This document shows, piece by piece, positions 42,275 through 52,200 of a stretch of 64,000 nucleotides of DNA. Where the stretch lies: contig NZ_CADAJR010000026.1 in NCBI RefSeq assembly GCF_902788255.1, forward strand, positions 1 to 64,000. Direction: 5' to 3'. The position numbers and the translations under genes were made by a program. The notes under the pieces are model-generated. The model did no database searches. It saw only the letters and a list, made by a program, of their open reading frames with translations, and was not told the origin of the DNA. The stretch is from an uncultured Methanobrevibacter sp. (GTDB lineage Archaea; Methanobacteriota; Methanobacteria; Methanobacteriales; Methanobacteriaceae). The first letter of the stretch is position 1; each line of letters begins with the position of its first letter.

Positions 42275-42832
42275 TTAGATTTTTCTTCTTCTAGCTTGTT
42301 CTGAGCCTTTTCCTTTAGATTTGATTCCACGTCCTTTGTTACCCGCACTGGTTAAGCCTCTGAGAGCTCTGTTAGTGTGTTTTTTGGAACAGATCCAATT
42401 GATTTTCTTATCGTTAATGATAGAAGGACTTTGTGGATCAACTAAAATTACTTCATAATATTTATATTTTCCTGTAGACCATACCCAGTAAGAGTTTAAA
42501 ACTTCCATGTTAGGGTATTTTTTAGCTACACGTTCTTCAGCAATTCTTTGAATTGATTTTGCTTGGGTAATTTTGTTTACACCCATTCTTTTAGGTTTAC
42601 GACCATTGAAACGACGAGTTTTTCTTCTTCCACCACGTCTTACTCTGGTTCTTACTACAATGAAACCTTTTTTAGCTCTGTAACCTAAACTTCTAGCTCT
42701 GTCGAGCCTGGTAGGTCTGTCAATTCTTTGAACTGCTCCTTGTTTATTCCATTTAGGAGCTCTTTGCCACATGAGTTCACGTACGTAGGACTCATCTGGG
42801 TTTTTCCATGCGTCTCTAATATATTTGTACAT
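42275..42832 (-). CDS. rpl15e: 50S ribosomal protein L15e
   Basis: The full-length sequence of an archaeal/eukaryotic L15e is seen: [20 protein letters not shown] start, [40 protein letters not shown] and the basic C-terminus ([17 protein letters not shown]). It is a large-subunit protein absent from bacteria, so it fixes the archaeal identity of this part. An AGGTGTTAATTT site precedes the ATG. Confidence 0.97.
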   Translation of the reverse strand: MYKYIRDAWKNPDESYVRELMWQRAPKWNKQGAVQRIDRPTRLDRARSLGYRAKKGFIVVRTRVRRGGRRKTRRFNGRKPKRMGVNKITQAKSIQRIAEERVAKKYPNMEVLNSYWVWSTGKYKYYEVILVDPQSPSIINDKKINWICSKKHTNRALRGLTSAGNKGRGIKSKGKGSEQARRRKI

Positions 42833-43075
42833 AAATTAACACCTTTTTGTTCAGCCACTAGGGCCACATCCATATGGGAACTTATCCCAAAAAAAGTAAT
42901 TAAATCACTGCTATAAAATAACAGTAATCAAATATTTGTTTTGACTATTTATAAATGTATCGTAAAATTAGATATCTCAATGAAATTTAATCCCAAAATC
43001 ATCATAATACTTTTCAAGTTAATTCAAAAAAAATGTGTGAAAAAAATAGTAAAAAAAGGAGTGTTAACCCCTTGT

Positions 43076-43375
43076 TTAGCCCGATACCATGACCAGCTCC
43101 CCGGTGTCCGGGTCTTCATAGACCTTTCCGACTTCACTGTATCCGCTGTCTTCCAGTCCTCCGGCATCAGTGTAGTTCTGGGTGAAAGTATCAGCTGTTG
43201 AGACATCCTGAGTGGATTGGGATTGGGTGATCATGTCCGGATTGGCTGAAAGCGCCATGATTGCAAAAATCAGAAAACCCAAAGCCAGCACTAGCATTGC
43301 ATCCGAAAGGTTATTCAATCCTCCCATAGGGTCATCGTCAACAGATTCTGAAATTCTTCTTCTTTTCCTAAGCAT
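43076..43375 (-). CDS. DUF2149 (ExbD-like) membrane protein
   Basis: A short basic N-terminus (LRKRRRISESVDDDPMGGLN) precedes one membrane helix (LSDAMLVLALGFLIFAIMAL) with the Asp position expected for an ExbD/TolR-type proton-channel subunit, then a 50-residue outside part. In methanogens DUF2149 accompanies ExbB-like and DUF2162 genes. The ATG is 4 bases downstream of the ExbB-like stop codon. Confidence 0.75.
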   Translation of the reverse strand: MLRKRRRISESVDDDPMGGLNNLSDAMLVLALGFLIFAIMALSANPDMITQSQSTQDVSTADTFTQNYTDAGGLEDSGYSEVGKVYEDPDTGELVMVSG

Positions 43376-43379
43376 AATC

Positions 43380-44021
43380 TCACCATTTGTTTATGGTTTC
43401 AAGTTCCGCTTCGGCAACTGTTTCAACATCAATTAGTTCTGACTCATACCATTGCTTTTTATATTTGGAAATCAGAAATGCAATAGCCCCAACAGTCAAA
43501 CCTGTAACGGTAGTGTCGAATGCAATTGTCAGGGATTGTGCAAGGGTTGCAATGTCCCCTGTTCCAAGTGCTGCAAGACCAGGACCCAATGGTATCAATG
43601 TTCCCAAAAGACCTAGAATAGGACCTACACGAACAAGGACGTCTGTCTTGTTGGTCTTTTTAATCAATCTTGTCTCATGTGCTGAGATGAGTTCGCTTGC
43701 AAGTGCCTTTCTTGCTTCAGAACCTATGTCATGATTGTCCGCAATTCTTGTCAATATCTCCTTTTGATAGTGGAACAGATCACTGTTGGCGATTTCCTCT
43801 TTCATCTGACCTACATTAGTTGAAAATGAAACACGTCTCACCAGGTCCTCCAGATTTGCAGAGGATATGGCCTTCCTTGAAATGAACTCATTAATCAGTC
43901 CTCCGAATGACAGGATAACAATGACGATTGATATTACAAGCAGTATGACAACCGGTGTCAGAAGGCTTTCGGAGATGATGTGAATCAATGAGGTCAATGT
44001 TTCGGTTCCTTGAATAATCAT
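43380..44021 (-). CDS. MotA/TolQ/ExbB-type proton channel subunit
   Basis: Three membrane segments and the conserved core KTDVLVRVGPILGLLGTLIP followed by LGPGLAALGTGDIATLA and TTVTGLTVGAIAFLISK identify the MotA/TolQ/ExbB family. These channels turn proton or sodium flow into mechanical work. It overlaps the DUF2162 gene by 4 bases and is followed by the ExbD-like gene, so the three form one operon. Confidence 0.85.
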   Translation of the reverse strand: MIIQGTETLTSLIHIISESLLTPVVILLVISIVIVILSFGGLINEFISRKAISSANLEDLVRRVSFSTNVGQMKEEIANSDLFHYQKEILTRIADNHDIGSEARKALASELISAHETRLIKKTNKTDVLVRVGPILGLLGTLIPLGPGLAALGTGDIATLAQSLTIAFDTTVTGLTVGAIAFLISKYKKQWYESELIDVETVAEAELETINKW

Positions 44022-44671
44022 TTATTTCCCCCTCTTGTATCATTTATAAGGACACCAGCAACCAAGACAACAATGATTCCTATAACAACGTAAATCAGCT
44101 GATAGGTAGGGGTCAGGATTAAGAAAGGAGTGAACTTACTGTAGTCCAGAGCCATTGTGGAATTGTATGTCAATGCGAAAATGAACATCAATATTGAAAA
44201 CAGACTCATGTATTCCCCTATTATTACAGGATATTGTCTTTTTGCATGATGCAGCAATTTTATGAGTTGATAAACAACAAATAATATTATGAAAACGAAT
44301 AAGGAATATAAAACCATTGTTAACATGTCAAGACTTGTCTGGGAGGAAAAAAGCACTGTTGAAACTGCAGATGCCAATATGATTGCATAAAACGGCAATC
44401 TGAAATCATTCTGGCGGATATAATATATGACAGATGCAAAGATTACTATTGTAATGATTAAAAATAGATAGCTGAAATTATACAATAGAAATGCCAATGG
44501 CGCTTTCAGATAAGCTGAAACACTCATCAATGCAAAAGTGACCACAGCACATGCCAATGCAAGCACCATTACCTTCACATTATTCAAGTTATAATTTCCA
44601 AGCATCAGTGCGACATTTGCCGCAAACAACACCAGAATTATTAACAGGTACCCTCCAATCAAATCCATCAT
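44018..44671 (-). CDS. DUF2162-type multi-pass membrane protein
   Basis: Seven predicted membrane helices over 217 residues, no soluble domain. Position upstream of ExbB- and DUF2149-type genes and length fit DUF2162, the third partner of this methanogen cluster. It may be the periplasmic-side or anchoring component driven by the proton channel. A TATA-like TTTATATATTC lies upstream near 44,716. Confidence 0.65.
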   Translation of the reverse strand: MMDLIGGYLLIILVLFAANVALMLGNYNLNNVKVMVLALACAVVTFALMSVSAYLKAPLAFLLYNFSYLFLIITIVIFASVIYYIRQNDFRLPFYAIILASAVSTVLFSSQTSLDMLTMVLYSLFVFIILFVVYQLIKLLHHAKRQYPVIIGEYMSLFSILMFIFALTYNSTMALDYSKFTPFLILTPTYQLIYVVIGIIVVLVAGVLINDTRGGNK

Positions 44672-44885
44672 TTAACCTTTTTATACTCGTTATCTAATTT
44701 AATATTAGACAACATGAATATATAAACATATCGAAATGAATTAATTAAAAATAAAATAAAGATTAAATATTTAATTAAATAGTTTAATAAAACTTATGGA
44801 TTTAGTAATAGAAAAATAAGTGAAATATTTTGAATTAAATATGAAAAAAAATGAAAATAAAAAGAAAAATAAAATACAATGTAAA

Positions 44886-45455
44886 TTATTCTTCAATTAA
44901 CTCGTAATATGACCCTTCGGCACATGACTTGCAAACCGGCTTTCCACCAATGAGCTTGTGCCTTCCGTCGGAAACCTTCTCTCCACAAACTGAACAGAAT
45001 GCTGTGGTGTAAGGCTTACCCGGCATGTCCCCAGGACCTAGCTCAATTTTGACCTTATCTACCTTGAAAAGCTCTTCGGGAGGAGTTCTTCTGAATCTTG
45101 CAATCATCTCATCTTTTGTTTCCTCATCCTTGAATTTCTTGTTGGCGTCAGCATCAGTAATCCTTAATGCCTCACCAGTGTCCTGGTTCATGAATGTTGC
45201 TGCAAACTTGCCGTAATACATTTGTTTCAGGGTTCTTTTACCCATTGAGCATCCTGTTACTGACTGCACAGCATCGGACATGCACCTGTCGATTTCCAAA
45301 AACACAATAAGATTTTTATGTCTCTGGTTCAATTCCATACCCAAAAGCTCCAGTCCATACATTGCAAGCTTTGTTCCAATGGCTATTCCTCCACAGATAT
45401 GTCCGTGAAACTCAGCAGCCTTCGCCAATTGCTCATCATAATCCTTTTCATTCAT
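44886..45455 (-). CDS. fmdE: FmdE-family protein
   Basis: AAEFHGHICGGIAIGTKLAM and EIDRCMSDAVQSVTGCSMGK are the FmdE signatures; the C-terminus adds a zinc ribbon (FCSVCGEKVSDG and VCKSCAEGSYYEL). FmdE is named from the molybdenum formylmethanofuran dehydrogenase operon, but its exact job is unclear and family members often sit beside FecCD-type transporters, as here. The ATG follows GGTGATAATT. Only 12 bases separate it from the ABC ATPase gene. Confidence 0.85.
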   Translation of the reverse strand: MNEKDYDEQLAKAAEFHGHICGGIAIGTKLAMYGLELLGMELNQRHKNLIVFLEIDRCMSDAVQSVTGCSMGKRTLKQMYYGKFAATFMNQDTGEALRITDADANKKFKDEETKDEMIARFRRTPPEELFKVDKVKIELGPGDMPGKPYTTAFCSVCGEKVSDGRHKLIGGKPVCKSCAEGSYYELIEE

Positions 45456-45467
45456 AATTATCACCTT

Positions 45468-46271
45468 TTATAAATCTAATGTTAAGTTTGTTTTCATTGG
45501 TACACAAACCTTTCTTTCATCATCCAGTTCCATCAGTCTAACGTCAATGGAATATGCTTTTCTCAAATTATCCTCTGTCACCACATCATCAGGAGTTCCG
45601 AAATCGATGAATTTCCTGTCTTTCATGATTGCCACTTTTGTTGAGCTTAAGAAAGCATGGTCCGGGAAGTGCGATGACATGATAATGGACAGTCCGCTTT
45701 TGGCCAGATTGTCGATTATCTCCAATAGCTTTATCTGATTTCCAAAATCCAAATGGGATGTCGGCTCATCCAATATGAGTATGTCTGGCTTTTGGCACAG
45801 CACCCTTGCCAGGAAAACCAACTGCCTTTCCCCACCGCTCAGGTTGGTGTATTCCTTGTCCTTCAAATCATCAATCCCAAGTGTCTTCAGGGCGTCAAGA
45901 GCAATCTTTTTATCCTCCTCTTTCGGAGAATCTGTAAGGTTCAGGTATGGTGCCCTTCCCATCAAGACCACGTCAAACACCTTGAACGGAAATGACGGAA
46001 TATGTGCCTGTGGAATGTAGCCTATATGTTTTGAAATTTGCTTGAATGACAACTTTTTGATGTTTTGGCCGTTGATTAGTATTTCTCCTGAGTTAATGTC
46101 ATGAAGACCATTCAGGCATTTTATCAGTGTGGTCTTTCCAGTTCCGTTTGGCCCGAGAATGCACAGCACGTCACCCTTATCAATGGAAAAGCTGATATTG
46201 GAGAATATCTCCTCACCGTCATAATCAAAGGAAATGTTGTTGACTTCAAATAGCTTGTCTTCTATGACCAT
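45468..46271 (-). CDS. ABC transporter ATP-binding protein, FecE/BtuD type
   Basis: Walker A GPNGTGKTT, Q-loop GYIPQAHIPSF, signature LSGGERQL, Walker B ILILDEPTSHLD and switch His SSHFPDHA are complete. With the permease (10-base overlap) and binding protein upstream it forms an importer of the iron-siderophore/B12/molybdate group. Downstream FmdE suggests a metal or metal-cofactor cargo. Confidence 0.9.
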   Translation of the reverse strand: MVIEDKLFEVNNISFDYDGEEIFSNISFSIDKGDVLCILGPNGTGKTTLIKCLNGLHDINSGEILINGQNIKKLSFKQISKHIGYIPQAHIPSFPFKVFDVVLMGRAPYLNLTDSPKEEDKKIALDALKTLGIDDLKDKEYTNLSGGERQLVFLARVLCQKPDILILDEPTSHLDFGNQIKLLEIIDNLAKSGLSIIMSSHFPDHAFLSSTKVAIMKDRKFIDFGTPDDVVTEDNLRKAYSIDVRLMELDDERKVCVPMKTNLTLDL

Positions 46272-47275
46272 TCTGAATAACCTCTCTTAAGTAAGTATAG
46301 GAAAATCGGCACGCCAATTATCGCCGTAAGTATTCCAATCGGTATCTCGATTGCTATCACTGCACGTGAAATGTTGTCGATTAACAATAAAAAGCTCGCA
46401 CCCAGGCTCAGTGAAGCGGGAAGCAATACTCTATTGTCCGGTCCCACAATCATACGAGACATATGAGGAATGATTAGACCAATCCATCCGACAATACCAC
46501 TTATTGAAACCGCAGCGGAGGTTAAAAGGGTACATCCTGCAATAATCAGCAATCTGATTCTTGACGGATTCAATCCAAGGGATTGTGCCTCCTCATCACC
46601 CATTGCAAGAAGATTCATTTGCCATCTCAATGCCAAAAGAACCACAAGCCCGATAATGACAGGTATTGCAATCATCAATAGCTTGTCGGCATTGATTGAT
46701 GCCAATGATCCCATGAGCCAGTAAACGATTTCAGGGAGCTTGTCGTCAGGATCTGCTATGAACTTGATTGCTGATATCAGTGAGTTGAAAAATGCTGATA
46801 TTGCAACACCTGAAAGCACCAGCACAAGGATTCCACCGGCCTTGTATGATTTTGATATCAGGTATGTTGCAGCCACTGATATCAGCCCGAATATGAATGC
46901 GAAAATCTGGGTTATGATGTTGGCTCCGCTTAAAAGGATTCCCAAAGCCGCACCAAAGCCCGCACCGTTTGATACACCAAGCAGGTCTGAAGATACCAGA
47001 GGGTTTTTGAATATTGACTGGAATGCAGCACCAGAAATGGCAAGGCATGCTCCAACCACGATTGCCCCTATGATTCTTGGAAGCCTTATCTCAAAGACTA
47101 TTGTCGTTATTGTGGATGAAACTTCCATCTGCGGAAATATCGGTGAGAGCAATGTGCTTACAACATCGACTGGACTTATCGGATACCTTCCTATCAGAAA
47201 TGAAGCGAAAAATAAAACTATTGGAAAAAAGATTAGAAGTATGATACTTATAATCTCTTTTGTTTCCCTATCCAT
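46262..47275 (-). CDS. ABC transporter permease, FecCD/BtuC type
   Basis: About ten membrane helices and the family blocks RLPRIIGAIVVGACLAISGA, NPLVSSDLLGVSNGAGFGAA, VYWLMGSLAS, LGLNPSRIRLL and VGWIGLIIPHMSRMIVGPDN are present. It pairs with the ATPase that follows. Confidence 0.9.
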   Translation of the reverse strand: MDRETKEIISIILLIFFPIVLFFASFLIGRYPISPVDVVSTLLSPIFPQMEVSSTITTIVFEIRLPRIIGAIVVGACLAISGAAFQSIFKNPLVSSDLLGVSNGAGFGAALGILLSGANIITQIFAFIFGLISVAATYLISKSYKAGGILVLVLSGVAISAFFNSLISAIKFIADPDDKLPEIVYWLMGSLASINADKLLMIAIPVIIGLVVLLALRWQMNLLAMGDEEAQSLGLNPSRIRLLIIAGCTLLTSAAVSISGIVGWIGLIIPHMSRMIVGPDNRVLLPASLSLGASFLLLIDNISRAVIAIEIPIGILTAIIGVPIFLYLLKRGYSEWS

Positions 47276-47283
47276 TTGAATCC

Positions 47284-48390
47284 CTATAGATTTGACTCCT
47301 TCAATCCTGAATCAAGCAGGATTTGTTTTGCCTCATCATCACTCAAGTCGAAGTGATAGAAGTTTGAGTAGAACTCTTTTGTGGCATCGACCATATTGAT
47401 GTCCTTGTAATCATCAGGATAAATCACTTTTGCAGTCCATGGAACACCTATAATCATATTGGCTCCCACTGGCCTGTCGAACCATTTGAATGGGGATTGA
47501 GGTGAAAGGTAAACTTCCTTGTTTTTGACTGCGTCAAGCTTTGCCCAGTTAGGATTGTCATAGACTCTTGCATAGAATTCCGGATCGTTGGTTATGATAA
47601 CATCCGGGTTCCAGGCGATTACCTGTTCGATTGACACCTGAATTCCGCTAGTGGTGTTTCCCTGGTTCAGTGAGTCAGCAACATTGACACCGCCGACAAG
47701 GTCAATCAGCTGGCCGTGTGTTGAGTGTGAAGGGTTGGTTTGAAGCCCGTCGTCACCCTGTGCGTAGTAGACTTTTTTCTTATCGGCATCTGAGAGCTTG
47801 GATGACTTGTCCTTAACCATTTTCAAGTACCTGTCGTTGAAGTCGTTGAGTTCCTTTGCCTTGTCCTCGGCCCCTACAACCTCTCCCATGAATGTGATGG
47901 ACTCGCCTATTGTCTCCACATTTGTGGTGTCCTTAACCGCAATCACAGGTATTGTTCCGAATTTTTCCTGACGTTCCTTGACTGTTGATGCGTCACCGTC
48001 TCCTCCCTCGTCAATTGATTCGATGACAATGTCCGGTTCTGAGGCGATGAATTCCTCATAGCTTCCGTCCTGTGTACCGTACCATCCTCCAACTACCAGG
48101 AAGTTCTTATACTGTGAGGGAACATATTTCATCTCGTCATCTGTCCACTGGAAGTTGACAGCCTTCAACTTGTCCGGTGCAATCATATAAAGCACGGTGG
48201 TCATTGGAGGGCTTGTCGCAACGACATTGCTGACTGATGCAGGTATTTCAACATCCCTTCCAATCATGTCTGTGACGTTTTTGGACCCTACTGTCTCTAC
48301 GGTCGAAGGTGTTAGAAACATGTGTGTGGCAACACCCGCCACAACTAAAACAACTAATAACAAGATTATTACTTTGATCTTCTTTTCCAT
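47284..48390 (-). CDS. ABC transporter substrate-binding protein (TroA/FepB-like)
   Basis: One N-terminal membrane anchor (residues 4-22) precedes a TroA-fold binding protein: VTDMIGRDVEIPASVSNVVA, EPDIVIESIDEGG, then SIEQVIAWNPDVIITNDPEF and SPFKWFDRPVGANMIIGVPW. The SPFxWxDRPxG pattern is seen in binding proteins of iron-complex and molybdate/tungstate importers of this class, so the cargo is not settled. The start at MEKKIKVI follows a GGGG site; a longer frame upstream is unlikely. Confidence 0.85.
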   Translation of the reverse strand: MEKKIKVIILLLVVLVVAGVATHMFLTPSTVETVGSKNVTDMIGRDVEIPASVSNVVATSPPMTTVLYMIAPDKLKAVNFQWTDDEMKYVPSQYKNFLVVGGWYGTQDGSYEEFIASEPDIVIESIDEGGDGDASTVKERQEKFGTIPVIAVKDTTNVETIGESITFMGEVVGAEDKAKELNDFNDRYLKMVKDKSSKLSDADKKKVYYAQGDDGLQTNPSHSTHGQLIDLVGGVNVADSLNQGNTTSGIQVSIEQVIAWNPDVIITNDPEFYARVYDNPNWAKLDAVKNKEVYLSPQSPFKWFDRPVGANMIIGVPWTAKVIYPDDYKDINMVDATKEFYSNFYHFDLSDDEAKQILLDSGLKESNL

Positions 48391-48421
48391 TATATAAACC
48401 CCGAAAGATTCTTTTCGATAA

Positions 48422-48433
48422 GAATATATATTC
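48422..48433. promoter_or_regulatory. Palindromic TATA region upstream of the ABC operon
   Basis: GAATATATATTC is a 12-bp perfect palindrome placed about 35 bases before the chosen ATG, where a TATA box is expected. It could double as a metal-regulator operator. Confidence 0.35.
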
Positions 48434-48651
48434 ACTAAGTTATTTAATAAGTTTTCTAATTTAATTTATTGCAATCAAAAAATAATTGATACGATGTGAA
48501 AAATAAATTAAAGAACATATATACAATATAATTAATATAAAATGATTTATATTGATTATTTATGAAAAATAAAAATTTTAATCGTTAAAAATATTTTTAT
48601 AATTGATATCATTAAATAACTTTATTAGTTTCCTCAACTAAACTAGTAATT

Positions 48652-49053
48652 ATGAAAATGCCTAACGAACTTGATTCAAAACTGCTTGCACCATGCGGAA
48701 TCAACTGCATAAGCTGTAAAAAATTCCAGAACCCCTGCGGAGGATGTTTGATTAGTGATGATGGAAAAAGCAAGGCTAGTTTAAAGTGTAAAATTAAAAC
48801 ATGTTTTGACAAGAAGAATTTCAGCTACTGTGGACGCTGCAGCGAGTTTCCATGCCCACAGATGAAAAAGCACTCTAAAAAATATGTAAAAAGGCATGAC
48901 CTGAATACTTTAGACAGCGCCAAAAGAATCAAGACCACCGGCATCGGAAAGATGATGGCACAGGATCGTGAAAGGTGGATGTGTCCGGAATGTGGTGGTG
49001 TTGTGAAATTCCAAACCAAAGCCTGCAGCGAGTGCGGATTTAAAATTGATTAA
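48652..49053 (+). CDS. DUF3795 cysteine-rich protein
   Basis: LAPCGINCISCKKFQNPCGG, CKIKTCFDKKNFSYCGRC and FPCPQMKKHSK fit the DUF3795 family. A further zinc ribbon at the C-terminus (MCPECGGVVKFQ, CSECGFKID) is an add-on. It likely binds zinc or an Fe-S cluster; role unknown. It stands alone between the ABC operon and the large adhesin. Confidence 0.75.
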   Translation: MKMPNELDSKLLAPCGINCISCKKFQNPCGGCLISDDGKSKASLKCKIKTCFDKKNFSYCGRCSEFPCPQMKKHSKKYVKRHDLNTLDSAKRIKTTGIGKMMAQDRERWMCPECGGVVKFQTKACSECGFKID

Positions 49054-49215
49054 ATAAAATGGTTGATTAATTATTTAAATATTTCAATTAATTAATGCCA
49101 ATTTAATTGATGTTATTATTAATTTAAATTGACTTATTTTTAAAAATAGCTTTACGAAATTGAGTTGCCTATATGAAAAAATAAAAAAAGAACAAATATG
49201 TTAAAAACATATTTG

Positions 49216-52200
49216 TTAAGCTGGAATTTCACCTTCTGGAACTTTATAAAGGTAAGTTACCTTGAATACCCTTGATGTTGAATCAATCAAAGACCCTATA
49301 GATATTTCAATGACATTATTACTGGAATTGAAATTTGAAGAATCGAATGTGAATGTTCCCACACCATCGACTACATTGAATGCAATTTCCTTCTGTTTAT
49401 CGGTTCCACGATTCAAGGTTGCAAACATATCAAATTCAGGCAGATTTGAATCATACTCTCCATTTTTATAAAACGTGATACTGTAATTTCCAGGACTGTT
49501 AAAAGTCATGTTGAATTCAATATTAGTTGTATTGATTCTAGGACACATTGTCCCATAACCGACAACTCCGGTATCATTGTCCCAAGTGACAAGGTTATTT
49601 GTTCCATACCAATTTGCTTCCAATTGCAGCTTTTGGCTAGGGTCTAATAATCCCCCACCATAAATACCGAATGGATTTGCACTCATCTCACCTAAAATCA
49701 TCATACTAGGACCCCTTGCATTTCTATATATTGCATTATCTGTTACATGAGGCAAAATAGCATTTTCGGCAAGATCATATCCCGCATTGAATCTGATTCC
49801 TTCAAGAACATTGTCAGTAATAGTATTTTGAGTAATTACAATACCTGTTGAAAAATTTGCATCCAAAGAAATACCCAAGTGATTTGCATAAATGTGGTTG
49901 TGATTGATGGTTACATTAACCGCTGAATTATTTAAGAGTAATCCGTATCCTGTTGGACCTTCAGGAACTGTCATAATGTATAATCCGATTTGATTAAATA
50001 TATTATTGTTAGTGATTTCAGTATTTGCAACACCCCAACCATATGTTACACCATAATTATTCTCTCTTAATGTATTATCATCAATGACAATGTATGAAGA
50101 TTCCTTAGCAAATATTGCACTTTCAAATGATTTTATATCATTTTTAGATAACTGTATATTTCTTGCATTTGCAATAGATATACCATATCCGGGCAGGTTA
50201 ATATTTCCGGCATTATACTCTGCAAGTTTATCCTCATCCAACTTATTTGAAATGAGATTATTCTCAATATTTACATTGTCTGCACCATCAATGACAATGG
50301 CACTTCCAGAGTTTCCATTAATTGAAAAACCTGAAACATTGACATTATCCGATGATATAATAAATACCGGACTACTGGATTTCGCATTTAAACTGGTTGA
50401 ATTTGTAGAGTAAATGTTCAGACCTTTACTAATAGTTAATGAAATATCAGAATATCCTTTTCCTAAAAACTCAATATTTGATCCGATTGCTGCATTATCC
50501 AAAATACTTTGGATTTCAGAGTTCGGCAAATTTTCATCCACAAATACTGTATTCAGTTTATCTGAAATTGTTATCTTATTTGTTTTGGAAAATGATTTGT
50601 ATTTGTCATTGCCTGCAAATTTTACAATAATATCAAAAGTTCCCTCATTCAAGTCATTAATGGTTAACTTTGCAACACCCTTTGAATCGGTAGTTTTAGT
50701 ATAGCTTTGACCATTAATATCAAATGAAACGCTCTGACCTGGCAATTGATTATTGGATTTATCTTTTAATGTAATTTGATACTCTTTTTGAGCATCCTTG
50801 GAGAATGTCTTGTCGTAACTGACAATCTGAGTATCCATTTTTGAAACGGTTATCTTACCGGTAGCTTTTGATGCCTGATAAATTCCATTTCCATTATAAT
50901 TTACATTAACAGTATAAATCTTTTCATCTGCAAAATTAACGCTTACACTAGCTTGGCCTTTACCATCAGTTGTTTTTGCGTATGTTTTACCATTAATTTT
51001 GATAGTTAATTTCTGTTTAGATAAAACCTTACCGTTTGCCTTTAAAGTTACTGTATATGTTTTTGACTCTTTTGGAAGCATTGAAACAGCAGGAACGGTG
51101 ATTTTAGTAGGTGTTTTGGCAACCTTAATCTTACCGCCTGATGAAGCCTTTTTATAAATTTTACTTCCCTTGTATGTTGCTTTAACCTTATAAGTTTTCA
51201 ATTTAGAAAATTTGACTTTAATTTTGATTTGGCCCTTGGAATTGGTCTTTTTAACATATTTCTTACCATTAATCTTAACAACCACTTTTTGTTGGGATAT
51301 TGATTTACCATTGACATCCTTCAAACTGACTGAGTAATATTTGGCAGTTTTTGGTGGAATGGTAAGTGTAGGAGTTGTCAATTTGACCTTTTTAGAGGAA
51401 TATTTAACAATAATCTTATTTGACTTTGAAATCGCCTTGTACTTATTGCTTCCTTTGTATGAAATAGAAATCTTATATGTCTTCTTATTTTTATTAAACT
51501 TGAGTTTAACTTTAGCAATGCCTTTGGAGTTGGTTGTTTTTGTGTATGTTTTACCATTGACCTTAAATGTTACCTTTTGATTAGTCAATACCTTTCCAGA
51601 AGCATCCTTTAACGTGATTGAGTAATATTCAGCCATTTTTGGAATCATGTTCAAATTTGAAGAAATGATTTTTATAGTCTGTTTTTTAACAACAACCTTG
51701 GATTGATTGTTAGATCCATAATAATCTATTCCTCCATCACCTGCAAAACTGACTTTAAGTGTATAGCTTCCCTCTTTTGATTCAGATATACGTATTTGAG
51801 CTTTTCCATTGCCGTCAGTGCGAACATTATAAGTTTTTGAATTGATTTTGAATGTCAGTATTTCTCCTACAATAGGCTTTTTATTCTGATCAACCAAAAT
51901 GGCAACAATTACCTGATTTGAATTTGGATAAGTGTTTAAATTGGAAACGCTGATTGAAGTGTTGGATGGGATTCCAGGAATATTATCATCATCAATAGCT
52001 AATGTTTTAGCTACCTTATTGTCAATGTTTGTGCCGGGTGTAGGAAATACTGCTGTAATGATATTTCCGGATTTATTGAATTCATCCATATAAAATCTGA
52101 CTGTTGCAGTACCATTCTTCATCATTACGGTTTTGTAGACATCTCCTTCTTGAGGAGATGCGGTTTTGCCAATCTTATTTAAATAAAATGTTACAGGAAC

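Noticed and set aside
42833-42900. tRNA or riboswitch upstream of L15e
   Set aside because: Short GC-rich pieces (GGATGTGGCCCTAGTGGC) do not fold into a cloverleaf or a leader I can recognise.
45753-46020. Long frames opposite the ABC ATPase gene
   Set aside because: They are antisense shadows of a fully conserved ATPase with no ribosome site or family match.
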